A DNA stretch of 64,000 nt from Terfezia claveryi. Taxonomy: Eukaryota; Ascomycota; Pezizomycetes; Pezizales; Pezizaceae. This document shows, in pieces, positions 56,088-64,000 of this stretch (position 1 is the stretch's first letter; each line of letters opens with the position of its first letter). The notes under the pieces were generated by a model that was not told where the DNA came from, ran no database searches, and saw only the letters and a list, made by a program, of their open reading frames with translations. Location: contig WHUX01000003.1 in the NCBI GenBank assembly GCA_015179025.1, forward strand, positions 186,001 through 250,000, read 5' to 3'. A program made the position numbers and the translations under genes.

Positions 56088-58232
56088 TAGTCTGGCGGGC
56101 ACCGGCCTCACACAAGCCCATGCGGGGAAGAGTATTTGTTACGTATTTTGCCTGTATCCCCTGTCAGGTGCTATTGTTCCTTTTAGCGAGTCAACGAGAA
56201 AGATCCGGTTCCGCGGTTGACTTACCGTATTATCTCGAGAAATTCACTAGCGTCGGTGGCGCCTGCAATGCAGTTGATCAGGAAGCGATACCTACAAAAG
56301 TATGGAGATTCTGCACGATTTGTGCTATGGTAACAGTTGTACGGTATTCATGATATAGAACATCAGATTAGAATGACATTATTTTAACGTGAGTGCATGA
56401 AAACATGGAGCGAGTACGTGTTCTACAGCCATTATTGGTATCAGATGTTAATATCCCACGACATTTACCTTGAACCAAGCGAGCAATACCTGCAACACCA
56501 CGAGCAAAAGCAACAAGGACCGAAGCCAAAGCCCTTAGAAGAAAGAGTTTATCGGTCTATAGGTCCTATCAAGCGAATAGAACGGAGCTATTCACGTGAA
56601 AAGAAGGTTGAGGTACTGATGTTTCTTACACATCATCGGGTACCTAAGGATTCCCATTGTGAATGGTTAGAATATCGACCGCCAACACAAATTGAAGCTA
56701 GCAAGTGGTTTAAGATACCACAAGCAACTATTGCTAGCTGGTGGAGAAATCGCATAGAAATTGTTGGACAAAAGATTGGCAGTCGAAGACAACCTAATGC
56801 TACATGGTTATGTATGTGGCCGCTATTGGAGATGGATTTATTTGAACAATTTGTTCGACAGCGCCAAGTGGGAAGACTTATTCGACGTGTATGGTTTAGA
56901 CGTCAGGCAATAGACTTATTTTCTAAGCATTATCCACGTGCTCCTAAAATCTTTGTCTTCTCTCATGCTTGGTTTACCAACTTTCAAAAACGATGGGGTA
57001 TTAGCTCTCGTGCAGTTACTCGCAAAGCATCTAAAATTCCAGAAGAATATCAGCAACTCATTGTTCAGTGGCTACAGCTTAATCGGCGGAACTCTCAACC
57101 CAGAAATGTGTTTGAGCGAGACCTTATTACAACAGATATTGGACGGTACCAATATAGTAATATTCTCAATCTTGATGAGACACCAATCCCTTTTGAATAT
57201 CTTGACGGTCGAACCTTTGATTTTAAAGGCAACAAAACCATATCCGCTAAAACTCAACAATCTGGATGGGATAAACGACAAGCCACAATCTCTCGCACTA
57301 ACCCGAAACTTATCTTTCATGGCTCTAATGGTCCTACTGCCAAAATTCGCACTTCCGAAGCACATCTTTATCACTCCGGTGTAACTGTGGAGTTCAACCG
57401 TACAGCATACAATAATGAGGCTCTTTTTCTTCAATTTATTGATAAAGAGCTTATACCAGTATTGAATCCTCAAGGACATACTTCCAGTTTACTTATTCTT
57501 GATGCCGCTGCTTTTCATACTACAGATACTGTACTAGCACGTCTCAAAGATGCAAAAATAATACCCTCTCTTATTCCTGGTGGATGTACTGGTTTGGTGC
57601 AACCACTAGATACTGCAGTCAATAAGCCTTTCAAAGAATATCTTCGAGACTATACAGACCAGTATATTCAGAAGCAAGAACTAATCGATTCAACATTAGT
57701 TGCAAAAGGTTGGAGTATTAGTGCTAAACGCATCATGACTACTCATGTTGTAGCTGAGGCATGGGTACAGTTTTGTACCGACAAGAAGAATATGATTTGT
57801 AAATCATTTCGAGATGTCGGTATTACTTTACCAGTTGATAGCAGTCAAGATAGTAAGCTTGCGATTAAAGGTATTGATCCTGCAAGTATTACTATAGGTA
57901 ATGGTGGAACAGACCCGACTGTTACAGAACTTGATGGGTTTTATGGATCTATTCCTATTAATGGCGATGATACAGAGGCATTAGAGTATACATGGGCGCT
58001 GGAGGACTATGTACATACTCCATATATCAACACGCAATAATACACCGCACTCATGCTCTATATCATGTACCCTTGGACATTTGTGATTATGCATGGCGTG
58101 CGCATCTGTACTACAACAGGTTTAAATGGTACATTGCAGGCGCCACCGACGCTAGTGAATTTCTCGAGATTATACGGTAGTCCATACCCAGCTTATAAGG
58201 AAGTTGCTAGTCTGCTTTTGCCAACCAGACTA
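56088..58232. mobile_element. Second Fot1-like transposon, ends less certain
   Basis: A DD35D transposase is flanked by TAGTCTGGCGGGCACCGG (56088) and, inverted, TAGTCTGGTTGGCAAAAG (ending 58232), each starting in TA. The repeat is only ~15 bp and imperfect, and a similar left end at ~55775 is an alternative. The terminus differs wholly from that of the 25651-27514 element, so the two are separate families. Confidence 0.55.
56397..58040 (+). CDS. Fot1/pogo-family transposase, probably defective
   Basis: A continuous 547-aa frame. An HTH region (SYSREKKVEVLMFLTHHRV, TQIEASKWFKIPQATIASWW) is followed by a CENP-B-like second HTH (residues ~140-215) and the catalytic Asp260 (LDETPIPFEY), Asp369 (LILDAAAFHTTD) and Asp405 (GLVQPLDT), spaced 35 residues. 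Compared with the transposase at 25745-27324, the strand between RQATI and FHGS is shortened (RQATISRTNPKLIFHGS against RQAT plus LMITACADGELRCKPILVFH), losing about ten residues of the RNase-H fold. That deletion probably inactivates it although no stop is present. The ATG at 56397 is the first in frame, and an upstream exon cannot be excluded. Confidence 0.82.
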   Translation: MKTWSEYVFYSHYWYQMLISHDIYLEPSEQYLQHHEQKQQGPKPKPLEERVYRSIGPIKRIERSYSREKKVEVLMFLTHHRVPKDSHCEWLEYRPPTQIEASKWFKIPQATIASWWRNRIEIVGQKIGSRRQPNATWLCMWPLLEMDLFEQFVRQRQVGRLIRRVWFRRQAIDLFSKHYPRAPKIFVFSHAWFTNFQKRWGISSRAVTRKASKIPEEYQQLIVQWLQLNRRNSQPRNVFERDLITTDIGRYQYSNILNLDETPIPFEYLDGRTFDFKGNKTISAKTQQSGWDKRQATISRTNPKLIFHGSNGPTAKIRTSEAHLYHSGVTVEFNRTAYNNEALFLQFIDKELIPVLNPQGHTSSLLILDAAAFHTTDTVLARLKDAKIIPSLIPGGCTGLVQPLDTAVNKPFKEYLRDYTDQYIQKQELIDSTLVAKGWSISAKRIMTTHVVAEAWVQFCTDKKNMICKSFRDVGITLPVDSSQDSKLAIKGIDPASITIGNGGTDPTVTELDGFYGSIPINGDDTEALEYTWALEDYVHTPYINTQ

Positions 58233-59054
58233 GGAAGTGCATGATTTGGTAAATTCTATTAGGCTTGGCCGATCGATCGAGCCACGACTACGATTTGCAA
58301 CCACGTCAGTGCTTCGAAAATGGCGATGTTCAAGCCCAAGCTGCCCCGAAATTTGAAGGAGCTTCTGCAGCGATAGTAGCTCGCCGTTATTTTATTGCAG
58401 AACTAGTAGTTACCCGTTGATTTGGATGGATCTTACTAATATATTTAAAGTATTCTAGGTATATAAGCTAGATGTAGATTTAATTATAAGGTAAAATAGA
58501 AGGGATATATTAAAGAGTATATTCGGAGTCCGGCTTCAAATTAAAATGAGTTCCTGACAATGCTACGTTGGGGAGTGGTTGAGCCACACCACATACTATT
58601 TACACTTCACGCTACATGGTTGAAGAGCTCTGGGAGCAAGCTGTCATAAATGTCTTCCTTGGAAAGCAGGAACGTGATTTTACCCAAGGTAATGGAAAAA
58701 GAGATGCTCATGCATACTGCCGGTAGTGAGGTGGGCGGGTGTGTGATCTCCGTGGAAAGGACGATTTGGAACTGGGATACTTTGATGCACATGCAAGTAT
58801 AGTCTGGTTGGCACAACCCCTCCCCGAGATGCAAGTATATGGTGAATAAAAGTTGTGGCCAAAACCTTTCTGACCTTATCATTCGTAGTAGAAACTTGCG
58901 GATTTGACTTTATTGAGGGTAACCCCTCACAAGTGAGGTCACAAGTGAGCCTCACGATAACGCGGTATTCATATCGAACGCTAAGTGGTTTCGTCATGCT
59001 TGAGGCGTGAATATACGTTTAATGGCTCTGTTGATGTCGCCGCCATCGGTCACC
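58233..59054. other. Intergenic region with a TAGTCTGGTT footprint
   Basis: Contains TAGTCTGGTTGGCACAACCC at ~58800 flanked by the direct repeat ATGCAAGTATA (58791-58801, 58828-58838). No gene is recognised. Confidence 0.45.
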
Positions 59055-59454
59055 ATGCACGAGATCTCCCTCTACTGTCTCATACCCAATGCAAGACATT
59101 TGCAAGTTCTCCTGATACTTTCGGCGATATGTAACATGAACCCGGAGCCCCAAGCCGCTCATTATAATTGGGGCGGGGCAACAAGAGATGTATCATTTGC
59201 AACTGATAGCCAGAGTAGATGAAACCGAGTTTGAGGGGAAAAAGAATGAGAAAGAGGAGGAGGGTGGAGAAGGGAGGGAAGAGGACGTGGTTATGATTGA
59301 TCTCGATGGGGATGAGAAGGATAAGAACAGGGGCAACCAACTAGAGGAAAAACTCTATGACACCAAGAAGCAGAAATGGACGATTCAATTCTTGGATTTT
59401 CCTGACGCTTCACCAAAGCCCGCTGAGACAAGGAGAGTCATATTTCTGGCATAG
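59055..59454 (+). pseudogene. Mediator subunit 18 (Med18/Srb5) fragment
   Basis: From ATG 59055 the frame reads MHEISLYCLIPNARHLQVLL and ILSAICNMNPEPQAAH, typical of the start of fungal Med18. After a +1 shift near 59165 the next frame gives EMYHLQLIARVDETEFEGKK, an acidic insert and KKQKWTIQFLDFPDASPKP before a stop at 59452-59454. The conserved C-terminal half of Med18 (the barrel ending in HRFVHNN-type sequence) is absent downstream. Frame shift plus truncation indicate a duplicated, decayed fragment, so a working copy should exist elsewhere. Confidence 0.5.
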
Positions 59455-59521
59455 GTTGGGGGTGGCAGTTTTTCAAGCCTTTCAATTCTCATAGATGTAG
59501 CTACAATAACTCATTAAGTCA

Positions 59522-60140
59522 TTATAAGTCTTTAAATACTTGTGGGACACTCTTCCACTCAGCTTCTGCCGTGGCAACATCGTTCCCAACACTCTTTTCG
59601 AACTCTTCAATGTTCCGGAGGTCATCGGAAGTTTTTTTTCGTCATGAAAACTTCCTGAAATGATTGTTTGCGAAATAATTACCTATGGATAGCGTTTACC
59701 ACAAATCCCAAAATTACAATAAAGAGGCCGCGTATTGATCTCTCCAGGCTCGGCGATACTGTTGTATTTGCATGGAGAGAGAGCAAAATGCAAATGGCAA
59801 TTATCTCAAGCCCAATAAAGATTGCATCCACTGCCCCTGTTGGTCTAAACAGAGCTATTGGGTTAAGATAGTAAGCGTGTGATTGATTTTGGGGGTGAAG
59901 CGGACAGCTCTTGTACCTTAAGAAGAAATCGGAAACCTGCGCATGGCAGCGCAGGATTGATCAAGATCGAATTGCACAATGATGTCCCCGATCTCCTTGA
60001 ACCTGTCCATCCAATGGAGGATTTTTAATCCTGCATGCCCCAGCACAATTTCGTCGCCCCTGAATTTAATCTTCCACACCTTTTTCTTCAGGATTCCTTT
60101 CACAACGGTCTTGAAGGCGCATAGGAGTAACAAGTATTTA
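59522..60140 (-). pseudogene. NLR-like NACHT N-terminal domain remnant
   Basis: Minus-strand pieces in order match the N-terminal helical domain found in fungal NACHT/NWD STAND proteins: VWKIKFRGDEIVLGHAGLKI, WMDRFKEIGDIIVQFD, then in another frame AGFRFLLKVQEL, after an intron-like gap GAVDAIFIGLEIIAICILLS and LERSIRGLFIVILGFVVNAI, and finally SDDLRNIEEFEKSVGNDVAT to the stop at 59522-59524. At least one frame shift is needed and no NACHT P-loop follows. The family contains fungal allorecognition and defence receptors, and this copy is dead. Confidence 0.5.
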
Positions 60141-61954
60141 TAAAAAAAAAAAAAAAACTTTTTAGATAATTTCTCGGCGTTGGGTGGTTGAGTGACGAGA
60201 AGTGGTGATCGGGGTTGTCTTTGTCTGCATAACTTTGGTTACGGGTTCGACTGACCCTCAATATCGAGGGAGTAATTTCTGCAACCTTCGTCTGCTCTCC
60301 TAAGAGTATAGAGGTAGATATGGAAGAGGAGAGCGGGCTGCCTTGTGGTAGTTCCAAAGTCCATTGACTCTTTTCCTCTTACCTGGTTATCCCATTCTAT
60401 GTCTGAATTTCTCGAACTGAGAAAGCGGCAGGGAAAGGGAATCAGATGTGCTTTCCATCGTTGTTGATTAGCTCGAGGATGCGTTGTTTGTGGATATTAT
60501 TGAATTGGGTAGACTGACGCCGCCTAGCTGAATCCTCTTCCAACTTCCAAATGCCAATTAATCCAATCATCTACTTTCCAATTGCTGCTGCCTCCCGATG
60601 CCCCTACTGCGTCCGCATCTTGACACCTCCACTACTAGATGTCGTTGATACTCAATCGGCACCTTCGGCACTCAATACTGCTCCGCTCCGTGTGTTAAGT
60701 TGCCAAATATTGAGCACGTGCTACCTACATACATTTTTGGCTCTGCATGGGAGTCCACCAATGCCTGCCCTAGCCCTTGAGTCTTTGATTTAAGGTGGCG
60801 ACCTTAATTGGTGATATCTACTCTCATCTCAGGTGCTTCCACCCTTCCCGCTCCGCAAAACGACATGTCACTCTGGTCAATGATGACTCCGCTGACTCGT
60901 ACAGAGCCTGGTCTAGACTGCTTACCCAGCGTATCTGGGTTAGGTACATGTCATAGATATGGAATAGGGGAGGGAAGGACATGTTCCCTCGTAAGCGTAA
61001 GTTTCAGTTTCCCCGGTTGATTTCCTCCAATAAAGCAGCCTCAGTGTCCGTGAACGTGTTTGATAGGGGTGCTGTGAAGAAGGCTGGCGTGAGTTGCGAC
61101 CGTTGTGGTTTGCCTTGTGTTGTTCGGCCGATTGTCCTTTATGTCGGAGGCTCACGTGTGTCGATTGAGCTCGGGCTAGGGTTATAGAATTTCCTACATG
61201 CACCTCAGGCGTTGATGGCTGCTCTTAGTGGTGGCGTCCTTCCATGAATTTTAATCTCGGGTGGACCCTGCCATTGGAGAAATTTGATTCTTTCTGCCTT
61301 CCCGTAAACGTTGGTCATATAGGGTACACTGAGCACTGATATGCTCATTTCTCCGTTGGTAGAACCAAGCCTTCTGAGGACATTTCACCGACATCAACGC
61401 CCAAGGACTGAGCCCCTGCACGAGCTCAACAACTAGGACGACTCCGACGTCGGCGACAAGCTTAAGTTATTCAGCAAGCTCGTAGGAGCAAGTCTATCTA
61501 ACTTTCCTGTTCCGATTTCACAAGCTACAAGATCTCCGTGAGGGTGAAGTTCTTGAACTTCGCCGGCGAAAATCGGGAGATCCCCCTCAGACTAACGCGT
61601 GTGGCAACCGCCCCAGTTCTTGGTCCGGCCCACTAGGTCACGAGGGTTCGATTAGTTTTCACGAAAAAAAGCTCTGTATTCCGTTGCCACGGCAACCACT
61701 ACATCTCAGATTTTACAGGTACCACTAGCCGGCCAACAATCCTCATTTGAGGCCCATCTTGAAAAAGATTAAGGTTCAATTTGAGTTCGGTCATCTTCGG
61801 TCACTATGGCTCTACCTCAAGGAGGTATCGTCTTCGGCCCAGTCACGGACTGGGGCAAGAGCGGCTGCAAATTGCTGCTTGAATTTGAGGGGGAGGAAGG
61901 AGGGAAGGGGCGTAAGCACAGGTTCCTATTCCACCTGTTACCTTCAAAATCCCT
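60141..61954. other. Intergenic region, nothing certain
   Basis: Frames at 60551-60793, 60808-61020 and 60981-61187 have no recognised domain. Base composition is more GC-rich than the flanks between ~61200 and 61650. No RNA gene or repeat boundary could be supported. Confidence 0.4.
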
Positions 61955-62090
61955 AGAGATTTTTGTCAAGCTGCAGTCAAAATCGACAATATCGATCCCT
62001 TGGTTGGTCAATCCAACTACAAAGATTGGGCTGATACCTACTATGAATGGCATTCTGTGGATTGGGAATGTCTGCCATAGTTATTGATGG
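61955..62090 (+). pseudogene. Possible retroelement gag fragment
   Basis: A short frame reads AAVKIDNIDPLVGQSNYKDW and ADTYYEWHSVDWECLP before a stop. The (L)xGxSNYxxWAD pattern resembles the start of copia-type gag. It lies ~100 bp from an LTR-like sequence of opposite orientation. The evidence is one motif only. Confidence 0.25.
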
Positions 62091-62198
62091 TGTTATACCC
62101 TCTGAAAATGCGTCAGTCAAAGAAAGAGATACCTTTACAACTCTTTCTCAATCTGCCCTTTTGATTTTGATGCAAGTTTTGAGTAAACCAATACTCAA

Positions 62199-62385
62199 AA
62201 AAAAAAACCTATAAGAATAGGTGAGCAGCGTGGGCTGTGATTCCAATGAAGGAGGAAACGAAGGAATAGCTGAGTGCATAGAGAGGAGTGAAGCAATAGA
62301 TAGCGTTGTATGTAGCTGCTGAGATGTGACGGAAATACACAAGCTATATATACATGGACAAACATCTAGAGACATATGAGTTCAC
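62199..62385 (-). mobile_element. Solo copia-like LTR fragment
   Basis: Begins after an A-run with CCTATAAGAATAGGTGAGCA and contains AAATACACAAGCTATATATA near 62333, both shared with the LTR at 31675-31977. No internal retroelement or second LTR is next to it. Confidence 0.55.
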
Positions 62386-62929
62386 ATGGAATATCATATG
62401 GAGGATATATATGTCGAGCCTTTAAGGTTATAGCTAGATATGGGCGGAATGACATGTGCGACATTCTAACAACTCTCCAGAGTTTTGTGACACCCCCCCC
62501 TTTTGGGAATGCGGGGTTATCCCTTGAGTTGCTACCTCTATATGTGTACGCATCGATGGTACCGTGATTTCGGTGGTAATGTTCATCTGCTTGGTCTATT
62601 CTTCCCCTTCTGTCTGTCTGCATTTGCATTGTGGTGTTTATTCAGTTCGTCTCTTCGGGGATTGCCCTGGCGGTGTCTGTATTCCTCTGTTCCGATATAC
62701 GCCAGCTCCGATCGCTAGTGCTAATCCTGTTCGCACGCCAAAATATGTGATAGATATAATGAGTGAATATAGATCTTATTGTATTATTAAGCATGTCTGC
62801 TCATCTACCACTATAACCTTCCGCTTCACATGAGTTGCACATGTGGTAACAGATGAATATCAGAAGGTGTGAACACGTGAGTCCGTTAAGCTTTTTAGAG
62901 TTGACCAAGTATTTCCGCCTGCTAGGATC

Positions 62930-63316
62930 TACAGAGATCTCTGTTTATAAGCATACGCTCCGGACCAGATGAAGTATGCTTGTAACCAATATATCCTTAT
63001 ACCTAGAGAAACTGAAATAAAGGAGGAAAGGTTATAAAATGGTATAATAAATACCAGACATCCAAATAACAAGTATGAGTACTGATAATATAAGTATTTG
63101 AGCTTGCTGGGTAAATAGTATTAAGGCTTGTTCTTCGTATGTGAGATTCAACTCTTGCTTTGCTTCATGAGATCATTACTTTAGTCTGGTTGGCACAACC
63201 CTGCCAACCAGACTAGTTATAACTTATGATATACATACCCAATATGGTAAGGGGCTTCTCTTGTGACAAGCAATGTATGGTGACTAAGCCAAAAAAATAA
63301 GAATATTCTTGTATTA
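62930..63316. mobile_element. Truncated member of the TACAG TIR family
   Basis: A left end TACAGAGATCTCTGTTTATA then AGCATA at 62930 is followed by GGACCAGATGAAGTATGCTT and GTAACCAATATATCC as in the 50091 element. Most of the interior is missing and the subterminal block ATGTATGGTGACTAAGCCAA appears at 63272-63315. I see no right end, and another element begins at 63182 within it. Confidence 0.55.
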
Positions 63317-63908
63317 GACTGACAGATGCCACTCTTTGACTGTCATGTGGTCTTTGGTGTTAGGAATCATTCGTATCTGCAACTCATTCCATGAGCTTGA
63401 GACTGGCCCTGTTCGGTAGCGTTCTGCAAGGGGGTCAATGCAATGTCATTCACTGCTTGTCCCAGATTGGTTTCCTTGATCATTTTCACCTCGCGATATC
63501 CAATTCGTCAGGGCCAGGGATTCTACTGTTCTAGGCCCCACAGAGTCCTGGCACTTCCTCTACGAGGGTCTCATCGAGACTATGGTACTTAGCAATGAAG
63601 CGACATAGGGGAGGCTTAAGCCTGGGCACGAGAAGTCTCGTCATTTACCGGGCTGGTCTCGAGACATCTCGTGTCGTGCCCAGGCCTAAGCGAGCCTCCT
63701 TGGTTGTGGAAGGCTACCGTAAGATTTCGAGTCTGTTGTGAGGACATTTCCATTGTGGTTGGTGAGGCTCCGAGTCGCGCATTTAAAAGTGCCTCTGCGA
63801 TCCGGGCGATATCTGATGAGACTACAATTCATGCAGGCCAGCCCACACATCGGGAAAGCCAACAGGCACCATGAGGTATTTGGCGGGGGGATTGTGCCAA
63901 CCAGACTA
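63182..63908. mobile_element. 727-bp element with TAGTCTGGTTGGCACAAC ends
   Basis: An 18-bp inverted repeat, TAGTCTGGTTGGCACAAC at 63182 and its complement ending at 63908, bounds a non-coding segment. The left end is followed within 16 bp by an inverted copy (GCCAACCAGACTA, ~63203-63215), so the left edge may be a nested or collapsed element. It shares its end with the transposase element at 56088-58232. Confidence 0.55.
63611..63699. repeat. Hairpin repeat with ~20-bp arms
   Basis: GAGGCTTAAGCCTGGGCACG and the inverted CGTGCCCAGGCCTAAGCGAGCCTC lie ~45 bp apart with small bulges, and further TCTCG/CGAGA pairs fall between them. It lies inside the 63182-63908 element. Confidence 0.75.
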
Positions 63909-64000
63909 CATGAGATAACCCATTCTGAATGATGTGATGCAAGCCATTCAGCACCAGATACGACAACCAGCTTCCATTTACCACCCGATGACATAAACAT

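Overview
The window is AT-leaning nuclear DNA of a filamentous ascomycete. The signs are short GT-AG introns (about 40-100 nt) with CTAAC-like branch points, a Zn2Cys6 regulator, a fungal lipoxygenase, PHO88, CWC27 and KGD4 homologues, dispersed 5S rRNA genes, and Fot1/pogo, Tc1, copia and non-LTR elements. Low gene density and nested transposons resemble a truffle or related Pezizomycete, but that assignment is inference from gene style only.

Layout. 1-17.4 kb is the quiet, gene-bearing part: a three-exon Zn2Cys6 transcription factor (2835-4273), an unrecognised 410-aa gene on the minus strand (7365-8597), the spliceosomal cyclophilin CWC27 (10810-12566), and a lipoxygenase on the minus strand (14839-17376). 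From 18.4 to 33.5 kb there is almost only repeat DNA. It holds a broken P-loop GTPase gene, three TA-flanked miniature elements, a Tc1 relic split by one of them, and a roughly 4.1-kb inverted duplication that has itself received a LINE fragment and an apparently intact Fot1-type transposon. Then come a perfect 33-bp palindrome, a 1-kb TIR element, an inverted pair of copia-like LTRs with a half-tRNA-iMet primer site, and an ankyrin fragment. 35.7-38.9 kb returns to host genes: an unrecognised protein and PHO88, the latter with a one-base frame break in a C-run.

41.8-47.4 kb carries a Crinkler (CRN)-like NTPase gene and a 5'-truncated decayed copy whose breakpoint falls exactly at the 5' end of a 5S rRNA gene. 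49-54 kb has a copia relic and members of a TIR family (ends TACAG...TACAAGCATA), one of which contains two 5S rRNA genes. The small mitochondrial gene KGD4 lies at 54951-55354. A second Fot1-like element follows at about 56.1-58.2 kb. 59-64 kb holds decayed fragments of Mediator subunit 18 and of an NLR-like NACHT N-terminal domain, an LTR, and further TIR elements.

How parts work together: the host genes are unrelated housekeeping or regulatory genes with no cluster logic. The coherent story is in the mobile DNA. Filled and empty sites can be compared inside the window itself, which makes the insertion order readable (inverted duplication first, then LINE and Fot1; tandem repeat first, then the TIR element). 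5S rRNA genes are repeatedly associated with mobile or duplicated segments.
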